Source: Dielma sp000508965
GTDB taxonomy: Bacteria > Bacillota_I > Bacilli_A > Erysipelotrichales > Erysipelotrichaceae
DNA length: 64,000 bases
Direction of reading: 5' to 3'
Assembly: GCA_000508965.1 (NCBI GenBank)
Contig: BAHV02000016.1
Location: forward strand, 62,001 to 126,000
Each line of letters opens with the position of its first letter. The first letter of the stretch is position 1. This document shows positions 1 to 8,949 of this stretch, in pieces. Below the pieces are notes generated by a model. It searched no databases and was not told the origin of the DNA. It was given only the letters and a program-made list of their open reading frames with translations. Position numbers and translations under genes: made by a program.

Positions 1-2131
1 TCTGTCCGGCATAAGTCAGAGTCACTGGCTTTTCTTCGCTGCCGTTATAGAAATTGTCCGGTGCTTTTGCTTCTTTCACCACATAGCTTCCAAGATGCAG
101 ATTCTTCAGTGTAACAGAACCATTCTCTCCCGTAGTCAGATTATCTTTTACCAGGTCACCTTTGCTGTACACTTTTGTGCCATAAGCAGTTACGATATCT
201 GCCCCGGCATACACGTTATACACTGCATTTTTCTGTCTGCGGTTTTCATACTGGAATACCGTTCCATTTTCACTGACATCTGCTCCGGTAAGAACTTGTC
301 CTTCTTTGTAAATGGTAAGCTCTGCAAGCTGTTCTTTATTTTCTACAGTCACAGAGGAAGTCTTACTTGCTACCAGTTTTACATTTGTTGCCGTTGCATT
401 TACTACATATCCCTGTGGTGCTGTGATCTCTTTCAGATAAACGGTATCCTGTGTCTTGATGATCGTAACAGAAGATTTTCCATTCTTATCTGTTGCCGGC
501 ATCTGAGTGATCAGCTTTGTACAAGCCTCATCGCTGTATACACCGAATACTGCACCTGCAAGATTGACATCCGCTGTATCGTCTTTCTTTACGATTTCGA
601 TCGTAGCCTGTTCAATCCAGGACACCTTTAAGCTTACATATTTTTCATCAGCGACACCTTCTCCAAACACAAATGCCAGATCCTGAACACTTGCATTCGT
701 AGTCAGTTTATATGCTGAATAATCTTTTGTAATACTACCCTTCATTTTTGCAGAAAAAGTAGCACTTACATCTTTTGTCTGTGTCAGAGGTGCTGAAAGA
801 TAAAACGTAGTTCCTCCTCCAATTGTTACGCTTGCACCTGCCGCACTTACATTTCCAGTAGATACATTATAGAGCTTTACACCCTTTGGTAAGTCCATTG
901 TAATTTTCTGCTGGGAAGATGCATTGAACTTAATGTTCTCCGTTCTCTGAACATTTCCATCTACATAAGCTTTTACATTCGGTTTTGAAAATGACATCGC
1001 TACATCTGGTATTTCCGGCTTATTCACACAATAATTATAGAGTTCTTTTGCCAAAGCCTCGCCTGTAGCATTTGTTCCATAGAATGCATCACTGCTTCCA
1101 TTGGCATACGATGCAGCCATGTGAATAATGATAAATCTTTTTCCTTCTGAGAAATCCGTGTGTTTATTCGCAAAAAAACTTTCGCTCCCTGCGGCATCTG
1201 TACCGTAATAACACACTTTTGCTAACGCCTGATTGTCCCCGATCTTTGTGATTGTATAATTTCCAGATCCTGGTCCTGGTTTTGCTGGCTGTACACAATA
1301 CGCAGTTGCTCTGACGCTTCCGTAGCTGATATAGTACGGCTCTGTCAGATAGGTTCCAAGATTATAATCTGCATATCTATACAGAGGTCCTTTTTCAATC
1401 GTTACCTGCTGTGTAGTTCTTGCTGAATAAGCCGAAACTGCTTCAAATGTTGCAATCTCTCCCTCTTCCATAGAATCAAGATCCACCCCTTCGTCTCCTG
1501 CCTGTTCCAAAACATCGTGAAGCTCTAACCCTGATTCTTCATCATAGGTATCCTGATTCTGTGCCTGCTCTACTAAATCATCAAATTCATCAGCATCAAT
1601 ATCGGTAATCTCCGAGTCTGCTTCGGAATCCTCCGCTTCTTCTGTCTGCTGTTCACTGCCAGCTGTTTCGGATTCGGTTACCGCTTCACTCCCTGCAGTT
1701 TCTGTCTGCACTTCTGTTTCTTTCTCACGCACAATCAGCTTTCGGCTGATCTGATACTTCGGATGCTCCTGATTTACCGGTTCCACATAATAGACCGCTT
1801 TGTAAGTGTCCGCATGATCTGTCGTAAAATCCTCATCCTTGTCGTTCTTTGCTTCCTCGAATGTGACTTTGACCTTGTTATCATCCTTGATTTCCAGTCC
1901 TGTGTAGTCTGATTTCACATCAAATACACTGCCTGTTTCGATTTCATAATCTTTGGCAGTCACCACCTCATCTTCATCCAGAAGGTCTTTCACTTCCTCA
2001 TAAAGTGGCGGTTTTTCCTCTGGCTGGATCTCCGCTGCATATGCAGTCATCGGAGATAACACTGTACTAAGCATTGTCATGCCTGCCAGCAATCCAGATA
2101 CTACTTTTCTAAAATTACCTTTTTTCTTCAT
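1..2131 (-). CDS. Thioester/Cna-B type cell-surface adhesin (3' end off window)
   Basis: A large wall-anchored surface protein, start ATG at 2131, with no stop before the window edge (over 700 residues seen). An N-terminal signal peptide ends near AYAAE. Residues of about 100-190 are acidic and Thr/Ser/Glu-rich. Around residue 279 is TAYCVQPAK, which resembles the Cys of a Cys-Gln thioester domain (TED). The later part contains Cna-B/SpaA-like beta-sandwich repeats (NLAGAVFGVYSDEAC, YLKEITAPQGYV, YVVKEAKAP) expected to form internal isopeptide bonds. Elements of this type often carry such a protein next to topB, presumably for mating-pair contact or host adhesion. An LPxTG sorting signal cannot be checked because the 3' end is missing. 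Confidence 0.85.
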   Translation of the reverse strand, partial: MKKKGNFRKVVSGLLAGMTMLSTVLSPMTAYAAEIQPEEKPPLYEEVKDLLDEDEVVTAKDYEIETGSVFDVKSDYTGLEIKDDNKVKVTFEEAKNDKDEDFTTDHADTYKAVYYVEPVNQEHPKYQISRKLIVREKETEVQTETAGSEAVTESETAGSEQQTEEAEDSEADSEITDIDADEFDDLVEQAQNQDTYDEESGLELHDVLEQAGDEGVDLDSMEEGEIATFEAVSAYSARTTQQVTIEKGPLYRYADYNLGTYLTEPYYISYGSVRATAYCVQPAKPGPGSGNYTITKIGDNQALAKVCYYGTDAAGSESFFANKHTDFSEGKRFIIIHMAASYANGSSDAFYGTNATGEALAKELYNYCVNKPEIPDVAMSFSKPNVKAYVDGNVQRTENIKFNASSQQKITMDLPKGVKLYNVSTGNVSAAGASVTIGGGTTFYLSAPLTQTKDVSATFSAKMKGSITKDYSAYKLTTNASVQDLAFVFGEGVADEKYVSLKVSWIEQATIEIVKKDDTADVNLAGAVFGVYSDEACTKLITQMPATDKNGKSSVTIIKTQDTVYLKEITAPQGYVVNATATNVKLVASKTSSVTVENKEQLAELTIYKEGQVLTGADVSENGTVFQYENRRQKNAVYNVYAGADIVTAYGTKVYSKGDLVKDNLTTGENGSVTLKNLHLGSYVVKEAKAPDNFYNGSEEKPVTLTYAGQ

Positions 2132-2200
2132 GCTAAGGTCCTCTCTTTCATAATAATTGTATTAAAACAGACAGTCCTTAGACTGCCTGCAATACACTAC

Positions 2201-4273
2201 TTATCGTTGTGGAAAAATCAGATTGAACTGCACATTCCCCTCGCCGGGATCAACCATTTCCACAGTTGCTTCATACTGTCTCCCTGTTTTTCTTGATACC
2301 AGATCTTTATAATGGATTTTTCCTTTAGACAGGAACTTCTTTGCTGCCGCCTTATCCATCTTTTTTCCCTGGCTTGCAAGGAATTTATCATTCTTCCACA
2401 AGGTAAAAGCACAGTTCCGATCAGAACAGTAAAAGTTTACTTTTCCTTCCCTGACATCAGCTCCACAACGGGGACATTTGCCAATGACTTCTCCTTTTGC
2501 TTTTCCCTGAAACTGCTCTTTCTTTTCTTCTGAAATACCCTGATATCTGGCAACCAGTTCCTGCATCAGCTCTGTAATCCCATTTAGGAATTCATCTGCT
2601 GTCTCTGTATTCTGGGCAATGTGATTCAATGCCATTTCCCACTCTGCTGTCATCTTCGGAGATTTAATCTCATCCGGCAGAACCGTAATCAGCACATTGC
2701 CATCATCTGTCGGCACCAGATTTTTCTTTTCCCTTTTCACAAAACCAGACTGAATCAGTTTTTCAATGATTGCTGCCCTTGTTGCTGGAGTACCTAGTCC
2801 TTTCTTTTCTGTATCTTCGGTCAGTTCTTCATTCCCTGCACGTTCCATCGCAGAAAGCAGGGTATCTTCTGTGTACTGTTTCGGTGGCTGTGTAAAATGC
2901 TCCGATACAAAAGAATCACAGGGACCATAATGCTTGCCTGCCCAGATATCCAGCTCCGGCTCTTCTTTCTCACTCTTTACGCCAAAGAACTGTTTCATTT
3001 TATTTTCGATTGCCTTGAATCCTTCCTGCTTTGTTTTCTTTGCCGTGAGATAAAACGTATGATAATTACAGGTAATCTGGCTTTTATGACTCTCATAAAT
3101 ATAAGGATCTGCGGTTGCTGTCAGTACCCTGGCACTGATCAGGTACAAAATCTTGCAGTTTCGTTCTTTCAGTTTACCTATATCTGCCTTTGCTACTTCC
3201 ATGGTCGGGATAATCGCATGGTGATCAGATACTTTCTTTGAATTTAATACCTTACTCACGTCCGGCTGATATTCCAGGCTTTCAGCATAAGGCATTTCCC
3301 CAAGTAACATCTGAATCAGAGTTTCTGTGCTTTCTCCCATCTCATCTGTCAGATACTGGCTGTCTGTTCTCGGATAAGTGACAAGCTTCTGCTCATACAT
3401 CTCCTGCACGGCATCCAATGTCTGCTGTGCGGTATAGCCAAACATTCTGTTAGCTTCCCTCTGCAGGGTGGTCAGATCATAAAGCTTCGGAGGGCGGACT
3501 GTTTTCTCTTTCACATCATCCTTTTCCACTTCGCACATCCGCTCCATGCAGTCCGCAGCCACTTTATCTGCATCCTCTTTTTTCTGAAAATGCTCTGTAA
3601 CTGCATCCATATCATCAAACTTGATATGAGCCATATAATATTTTTCTTTGGTAAATTCCTTGATCTTCTGATTTCGATCCACGATCATGGCAAGTGTTGG
3701 TGTCTGCACTCTTCCGACTTTCAGATTCTGGTTATACAGAACGGAAAAAAGACGGCTCGCATTGATTCCCACCAACCAGTCTGCCTTTGCCCTGCAAAGT
3801 GCTGACTGATAGAGACTGTCATAACACGAACCGTCTTTTAATGACGCAAATCCATCTTTAATTGCCTGTTCTTCCATGGAAGAAATCCAGAGCCGCTTCA
3901 TCGGCTTTTTACATCCTGCCTGCTCATACACCAGACGAAAGATTAACTCTCCTTCACGTCCTGCATCAGTAGCACAGATCACTTCATCTACTTTAGAATC
4001 TCTCATCAGTTTCTTTAAGATTCCAAATTGCTTTTTCGTGCCTTCCAATACCTTGTGTTTCCAACACTCCGGCACAATCGGCAGATCTTCATATCTCCAT
4101 TTTTTATATTTTTCATCGTATTCCGATGCATCGCATAATCCAACCAGATGTCCTACGCACCAGGAAACGATATAACCGTTTCCCTCCACGTAGCCATCTT
4201 TTCTTGTTCTGGCTCCAAGCACGGAAGCCAGTGCCATCGCAACCGATGGCTTTTCTGCAATCACTAATTTCAT
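2201..4273 (-). CDS. topB: Type IA DNA topoisomerase III
   Basis: A 690-residue type IA topoisomerase that relaxes or decatenates DNA through a 5'-phosphotyrosine intermediate; on conjugative elements it likely supports strand transfer and replication. The TOPRIM domain is at the N-terminus (KLVIAEKPSVA, then ATDAGREGELIFR near residue 100). The catalytic tyrosine lies in LVTYPRTDSQYL near residue 300. A C-terminal zinc-ribbon-like segment has CPRC and CSDRNC pairs. The start directly abuts the stop of the DUF4366 gene (4273/4274), so the two are probably translationally coupled. Full length for the mobile-element subfamily. Confidence 0.95.
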   Translation of the reverse strand: MKLVIAEKPSVAMALASVLGARTRKDGYVEGNGYIVSWCVGHLVGLCDASEYDEKYKKWRYEDLPIVPECWKHKVLEGTKKQFGILKKLMRDSKVDEVICATDAGREGELIFRLVYEQAGCKKPMKRLWISSMEEQAIKDGFASLKDGSCYDSLYQSALCRAKADWLVGINASRLFSVLYNQNLKVGRVQTPTLAMIVDRNQKIKEFTKEKYYMAHIKFDDMDAVTEHFQKKEDADKVAADCMERMCEVEKDDVKEKTVRPPKLYDLTTLQREANRMFGYTAQQTLDAVQEMYEQKLVTYPRTDSQYLTDEMGESTETLIQMLLGEMPYAESLEYQPDVSKVLNSKKVSDHHAIIPTMEVAKADIGKLKERNCKILYLISARVLTATADPYIYESHKSQITCNYHTFYLTAKKTKQEGFKAIENKMKQFFGVKSEKEEPELDIWAGKHYGPCDSFVSEHFTQPPKQYTEDTLLSAMERAGNEELTEDTEKKGLGTPATRAAIIEKLIQSGFVKREKKNLVPTDDGNVLITVLPDEIKSPKMTAEWEMALNHIAQNTETADEFLNGITELMQELVARYQGISEEKKEQFQGKAKGEVIGKCPRCGADVREGKVNFYCSDRNCAFTLWKNDKFLASQGKKMDKAAAKKFLSKGKIHYKDLVSRKTGRQYEATVEMVDPGEGNVQFNLIFPQR

Positions 4274-5704
4274 TTACTCCTGCTCCTCTTCTTCATCTTC
4301 CAGTACATCATCATTAAAATCTTCATCTCTCAGGATTTCCGGTTCTGCACTTTCTTCCTGCTCATCTGCATCGTCTACTTCCCGTTTTTCTGACTCTGAA
4401 TCTTCGGATTCCTCTTCATCCTCTTCCATCTCATCCTCGTCATCATATTCATGCTTTGGTTTATAGACTTTGAAGTAATAACCTCCTGCCGCAGCTCCGA
4501 CTGCAACCAATCCGATCAGCAGATAAGTCCCTGCTGAACTTTTGTCTTCTGGCATCTGAATGTCATCCTCTACTTTATCTTTCTCATCTGTCTCTGCCGT
4601 TTCCGGCTTTTCTTCTTCAGCCTGTTTCTCTGGTTCTGCATAAACAGTATCTACTTCCGGAAGTGTCACTGAATCAGAAAGTGTGAAGTTCATCAGATCT
4701 TTCTCACTGACTTCTGTAAGGAAATACACATTATCCTGAGATTTTGAATTGTCAATAATCAGATAGAAAATCTTACCACTCTTCGTTGAAATGGTATAAA
4801 ACTCTTTTGTACCTTCCGTAGCTGTTTTGGTAACGGATTCTGCCGTCTCGCCTTCTTTATTAAGCTGTTCCTCAATACCTGTTACTGTCCGATCATCCAC
4901 GGTTCCTTTTGCATCTGTCGGCTCAGAAGCCTGTGCATCCTGTGGAAGCGGAGAAGTCGTTGTTTTTTCAGTCCCCGTCGCATCTGCACTGGTCGTAGTT
5001 GCCATTGCACCATTGCTGTCACTGGAAGATTTCTGTTTTTCTGCCTGCTTCTTTGCCCATTCATAGTAAGGATTCTGCAACACATACTTTTCAGAAGTAT
5101 TTCCAGCACCATCTGTTACCGTAATCTCAATCTGTTTTGTAGTAAAATCTTTCTGTGTCAGTTGCACTCTCAGCATTCCATCCTTCAAGTCTGTATAAGT
5201 GGTGCCATTGACTGTTACCGCAGTAATCCCGGATACTGTATCATTCCCCTGAATCGTCAGCACACCATCTGTCAGGGAAGCAGTGAGTGTCGGTTTTTCC
5301 GTGTCATAACACTTAATAGAGCGATTCTGCTCATAGACCTTTCCCTCACCATCTGTCACACGCACATACACTGTCTGATTTCCTGTAATCGTGATACTTC
5401 CGCTTCCTGTTACATCCTGCCAACTTCCATCTTTTCCTGCTTTTGCTTCAATCTTCGCTATTGAGAAACCTTCCGGCATATGACTGGCATCTACCGTAAC
5501 AGCAATGGTTGTTTCTCCCTGTTTCCAGCCATCCGGTTTCTCAATCGTAATCGCAGGTGCGGTATTCTCAGCTGCATAAGCAGTCTGTGTCTGGAGCAAA
5601 GGTGTTGTCAGGCAAAGAAATGTCGTTGCTGCAAGCAAGCCCTTTTTTACCCTGCTTTTAGTAATTGTTCTCTTCTTCTGTTTCATTTTTTCCAGATTCA
5701 TCAT
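4274..5704 (-). CDS. DUF4366 (CD1107-family) mobile-element surface protein
   Basis: A secreted, membrane-anchored protein of the transfer module; its biochemical role is unknown. An upstream in-frame start at 5752 exists, but the AAGGAGG at about 5716-5722 supports one of the tandem ATGs at 5704/5701. A signal peptide (about residues 10-45, ending TAYAAEN) is followed by Ig-like beta-rich segments, a Thr/Ser-rich linker, a conserved segment with FYTISTKSGKIFYLIID, a TM helix near residue 400 (YLLIGLVAVGAAAGG) and a very acidic Glu/Asp tail. The start overlaps the end of the DUF4315 gene, so they are coupled. The DUF4315-DUF4366-topB order is typical of Tn1549-like elements. Confidence 0.85.
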   Translation of the reverse strand: MMNLEKMKQKKRTITKSRVKKGLLAATTFLCLTTPLLQTQTAYAAENTAPAITIEKPDGWKQGETTIAVTVDASHMPEGFSIAKIEAKAGKDGSWQDVTGSGSITITGNQTVYVRVTDGEGKVYEQNRSIKCYDTEKPTLTASLTDGVLTIQGNDTVSGITAVTVNGTTYTDLKDGMLRVQLTQKDFTTKQIEITVTDGAGNTSEKYVLQNPYYEWAKKQAEKQKSSSDSNGAMATTTSADATGTEKTTTSPLPQDAQASEPTDAKGTVDDRTVTGIEEQLNKEGETAESVTKTATEGTKEFYTISTKSGKIFYLIIDNSKSQDNVYFLTEVSEKDLMNFTLSDSVTLPEVDTVYAEPEKQAEEEKPETAETDEKDKVEDDIQMPEDKSSAGTYLLIGLVAVGAAAGGYYFKVYKPKHEYDDEDEMEEDEEESEDSESEKREVDDADEQEESAEPEILRDEDFNDDVLEDEEEEQE

Positions 5705-5960
5705 CGGCTTTTGTTTCCTCCTTCTGTATTTCCACCCTGCCGGGCAGTTCATTTTTCATTCTCTTTTTGAAAGCTTCCAATTCAGGAATACTCATATCCA
5801 TTGCACGGATAATTCTTACAATTTCCAGATTTTCCGCTTCTGTTTTTGCAATCTCCGCAGCCTTGAACCGCTTTAAGTCTGCTTCATATCTAGCTTTGGA
5901 TGCTTCCATTTTTTCCTTGGCTTTCTCATAATCCGCCGTTGCTTTTTCAAGACTTTTCAT
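5658..5960 (-). CDS. DUF4315 family protein
   Basis: A 100-residue charged, mostly helical protein, probably coiled coil over residues 1-60 (SLEKATADYEKAKEKMEASKARYEADL is heptad-like). It matches the DUF4315 family found between the wall hydrolase and the DUF4366 gene in conjugative elements. No catalytic motif is visible. A strong Shine-Dalgarno (AAGGAG) precedes the ATG at 5960. The C-terminal 15 codons overlap the start of the next gene. Function unknown; position suggests an accessory part of the transfer apparatus. Confidence 0.85.
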   Translation of the reverse strand: MKSLEKATADYEKAKEKMEASKARYEADLKRFKAAEIAKTEAENLEIVRIIRAMDMSIPELEAFKKRMKNELPGRVEIQKEETKADDESGKNETEEENNY

Positions 5961-5974
5961 CGCTTCTCCTTTCC

Positions 5975-6001
5975 GGACGGCTGATGCAGCCGCCCTTTTT
6001 T
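5975..6001 (+). terminator. Hairpin with T-run on + strand (antisense terminator or intercistronic stem)
   Basis: A nearly perfect 9-bp GC-rich stem (GGACGGCTG / CAGCCGCCC, loop ATG) is followed on the + strand by six Ts. Read on the coding (minus) strand it sits between the hydrolase stop and the DUF4315 ribosome site, without a T-run, so there it would be an mRNA stem only. Confidence 0.5.
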
Positions 6002-6002
6002 C

Positions 6003-8819
6003 TTACCATCGTCCAAATCCATAGAAATGGCTCTGCCAGTATGGTGAATTGATGGACGTGTACTGCACCGGATGACCGCAATGGATCATCTGACCATTGC
6101 CTACATAGATTCCAATGTGCGTTACCGGAACTCCTGCATCATAAGTGCCTGTAAAAAAGATCAGATCTCCCGGCTGTGCTTCTGACTGAGATACCGGCGT
6201 GCAGATGTCATACAGTCCCTGTGCAGTCAATCTTCCTGTATTCCTTACACCAGAGTTTGTCAGGCAGTAACTTACAAATCCAGAACAGTCAAATCCACTT
6301 GGAGAATATCCACCCCACACATACGGTGTTCCTAGATATCTCGCTGCTTCGTTCAACAAACGCTGTGCCGCTTCACTGGTGTATTCATTGCCGCCAAAGC
6401 CTGCCCCTTCTCCAGTTTCCAGATAAAAGATCGGGTTTAAGCGCTCTCCATTTTTCAGAAGTTCAATATGAAGATGGCTTCCTGTAGAATTTCCAGTATT
6501 TCCTACAAGACCAATCTCATCACCTTTCGTGACGGATACACCTGCAGATACACTCCGGCTGCTTAAATGTGCATACCGCAGTTCATAGCCTTTACTGTCC
6601 TTGATCACAACATAATTGCCATAGCTGTCGTTATAAGCAGAAGTTGTAACCGTTCCGGTCAGCCCTGCCATTACTTTTGTTCCCTCCGGCGCTCCGATAT
6701 CCATACCATTATGAAGCTGATTTGCTCCTGAAATTGGATGAATCCGATATCCATAATAACTTGTCACACTGGAATACCAGTTAAAATCAACCGGTGTCGC
6801 AAACATCTGTAAATTACCTTTCGTATCGTTATAGGCACTGAACAGTTCTTTCTGGAAAAATCCCAGCCTGTCCTGACAGATCGACATCAGATTTCCGCTG
6901 TTTAAGGTGACATTCAGCACATCTACATCTCTTGTCCTGGTCACTTCCACTTCCTGGCTTCCATTATCATCTGCCAGATAGCATTCCCAGGTCTTATGAC
7001 CATGTGCGGATGCTGCCGCATGACTGTCATAATAGACATCAAACTGTACACCGTATCTTGCGAAAGCTCCGGTATCTTCTACCGTATATTCGACACCATT
7101 CATGACCACCTTTGTTCCCATTGGAACAAACGGATTGGAAGCATCTACTGCTAAGGTATGATTGGCTGTTGGATATGCTCCACTGGCAGTCGGTCCTCCA
7201 CTCCAAATACCACAACAGATTGGACAGTTACAATATCCGCTTGTTACAACCTGTCCCAAAGATTCTCCAACTCTTACTGTTGCTGTCTCTGTCACAGTTT
7301 CATTGACTGCTTCAGTAGTCAGATGATATTGCTCTGCAAACAATACATCCAGTTCCGGCTTGACCTGTTCAAAAGTAAACTCCTCATACTTTGCTGACAG
7401 ATAACTGATCAGGATAAACGGATCATGCTCAATAGGTCCGATGTTATATCGGTATTCCTCATGTCCCGGTTCTTCAGATTCCATGTTGTTAATCCGCTCC
7501 TGCAGATTAGCTTCCAGCTGTGTATAATACAGTTCCGCTTCCCGGATTGCTTGATCCGATGACAGATAACTGGTTCCCGTGTAAGTGATCACATTTTGTA
7601 AAAACACTGCAGAGCATGACGTGACATTCGTTATAATCAGAAACATCAATCCGATCAGAACTGCCACACTGATATACACCTTCCGGTTTTCTTTAAAGAA
7701 ATTGGTGACTTTGCCGCCAATCTTCTTGATATAATCAATCGTACCTTTTGTAGCTGTACCTACGGTCTGTTCACTTCGCTTTGCTTTGGCATAATCCCGT
7801 TTGATCTGTTGCTTCTGAATCTGTTTTTTTAGCTTCTTCTGCTCCTGACGGGCTGCCGCCTGTGTCTGTTTCTCTGCCTGTCTCTCCAGTCTGCTTCTCT
7901 TTCTGGAAGCCCTCTGTTTCCTTCGTCTGGCACTTCTCTGTTCCAGCCGGTAAATACCTTCGCATCCTTCTTCCAACTTATGGGCACCTTCTACTGCCGC
8001 ATTATCGTCTTCATTTTTACTGATCTCACGGTGCAATGCTGCGGAAGTTGCACTTCCTGCTTTCTTAACAACAAAAGCTTTTTCTGTTTTCACAGATTCC
8101 CCTTCCCCAAACTTCAGGCGGGATTTCTTCTTTCCAGAACCCTCTCCTTCATTTGCCTGATAAACCTGTGCCTTCTTGGAATGCTGCTTTGCTTCCTTTT
8201 TCTTTCTTGCTTCCTCATAAGAAAACTTTTTGGCTTTTTCCTTCTGTTTCTGATGACGGAAATTGACTCCATCCGTATCCATCTGGTTCAATTTCTCCAT
8301 ATCTTTGTCATTTTTCACAGAAGCACCAGTCTCTTCATAAGCAAATTTCAGACGCTGTTTCTGCTTTGGTTTCTTACTTCCACCATTCTTCTTACTCCGG
8401 CTGTCTCCTCTGTTTTCTGAAAGATCCGCACGTTTTTCTTTCAGTCTCCCTGACTGGCTGGCTTCAGATTTTTCCGCAAATCTTGATTCTTTTCTGTTCT
8501 CAGCACGGATTCTTTTCCGGTTTTGTTGCTTTCTATTTTGTCCAAAATCCTCACTTTGGTTCTCCGTTCGCATCAGTTCCGGTGCATCCCTGGATTTTTG
8601 CACAGAGGGACGAATATTTTTCCCACTCCGCTTAGACTGGCGGGGAGACTTATCCACAAGGTTTTCTGCTTTTTCCCCCTGTTTTATTCCCATCTGCACA
8701 TCACTGGCACGGTTACTGACACGAACAGAAGATTTATCCGTCAGGTTTTCTTCCACCAGACCATCTTTGGTCATCTTCTGGACCTTCTTATCCCTGACTT
8801 TCATTCTCTGTTCTGCCAC
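6003..8819 (-). CDS. Conjugation cell-wall hydrolase: 3D/DPBB-like + M23 + NlpC/P60 domains
   Basis: A 938-residue membrane-anchored peptidoglycan hydrolase that should open the wall for the secretion channel. Residues 1-370 are extremely Lys/Arg/Glu-rich and predicted cytosolic. A TM helix lies near 380-400 (SVAVLIGLMFLIITNV). Next comes a 3D/double-psi-barrel-like segment (about 530-620, with TVEDTGAF and QFDVYY), then an M23 endopeptidase domain (about 685-790, HNGMD and GSHLHIEL), then NlpC/P60 (about 815-938, FDCSGF with the catalytic Cys, THIGIYVG with the His). The start is GTG after the DUF3789 stop. The CD1108-type VirB1-like hydrolase of Tn1549 elements usually has two domains, so three with a long basic tail is notable. 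Confidence 0.9.
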   Translation of the reverse strand: MAEQRMKVRDKKVQKMTKDGLVEENLTDKSSVRVSNRASDVQMGIKQGEKAENLVDKSPRQSKRSGKNIRPSVQKSRDAPELMRTENQSEDFGQNRKQQNRKRIRAENRKESRFAEKSEASQSGRLKEKRADLSENRGDSRSKKNGGSKKPKQKQRLKFAYEETGASVKNDKDMEKLNQMDTDGVNFRHQKQKEKAKKFSYEEARKKKEAKQHSKKAQVYQANEGEGSGKKKSRLKFGEGESVKTEKAFVVKKAGSATSAALHREISKNEDDNAAVEGAHKLEEGCEGIYRLEQRSARRRKQRASRKRSRLERQAEKQTQAAARQEQKKLKKQIQKQQIKRDYAKAKRSEQTVGTATKGTIDYIKKIGGKVTNFFKENRKVYISVAVLIGLMFLIITNVTSCSAVFLQNVITYTGTSYLSSDQAIREAELYYTQLEANLQERINNMESEEPGHEEYRYNIGPIEHDPFILISYLSAKYEEFTFEQVKPELDVLFAEQYHLTTEAVNETVTETATVRVGESLGQVVTSGYCNCPICCGIWSGGPTASGAYPTANHTLAVDASNPFVPMGTKVVMNGVEYTVEDTGAFARYGVQFDVYYDSHAAASAHGHKTWECYLADDNGSQEVEVTRTRDVDVLNVTLNSGNLMSICQDRLGFFQKELFSAYNDTKGNLQMFATPVDFNWYSSVTSYYGYRIHPISGANQLHNGMDIGAPEGTKVMAGLTGTVTTSAYNDSYGNYVVIKDSKGYELRYAHLSSRSVSAGVSVTKGDEIGLVGNTGNSTGSHLHIELLKNGERLNPIFYLETGEGAGFGGNEYTSEAAQRLLNEAARYLGTPYVWGGYSPSGFDCSGFVSYCLTNSGVRNTGRLTAQGLYDICTPVSQSEAQPGDLIFFTGTYDAGVPVTHIGIYVGNGQMIHCGHPVQYTSINSPYWQSHFYGFGRW

Positions 8820-8822
8820 TGA

Positions 8823-8933
8823 TTACTCCTCCTTCTTCGGATACCCTTTCCCTGCCTGTAATAAACAGAGAAAAGCGATGCCAAATACAGCACCGCCACT
8901 AAAAGTTAATACATATGAAATTGCTCGTAACAT
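8823..8933 (-). CDS. DUF3789 small membrane protein
   Basis: A 36-residue peptide with one hydrophobic helix (SYVLTFSGGAVFGIAFLCLL) and a short basic/acidic tail (GYPKKEE). It fits the DUF3789 family, a tiny protein found between virB4 and the hydrolase gene in related elements. The stop precedes the GTG start of the hydrolase by 3 bases, and the AAGGAGG encoded in its own last codons is the ribosome site of that gene, so the pair is tightly coupled. Function unknown. Confidence 0.75.
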   Translation of the reverse strand: MLRAISYVLTFSGGAVFGIAFLCLLQAGKGYPKKEE

Positions 8934-8949
8934 GGTCTTCTCCTTTGAT

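Noticed and set aside
95..631. A long + strand frame in the first kilobase
   Set aside because: It is antisense to the surface-adhesin gene, rich in Cys/Ile/Tyr as expected from a shadow frame, with no ribosome site or recognisable motif.
4274..5752. The longer 492-residue start of the DUF4366 protein
   Set aside because: The extra N-terminus would precede a normal signal peptide, and the ribosome site fits the ATG at 5704/5701.
7980..8635. Two overlapping + strand frames antisense to the wall hydrolase
   Set aside because: They mirror the low-complexity Lys/Glu coding region and lack ribosome sites.
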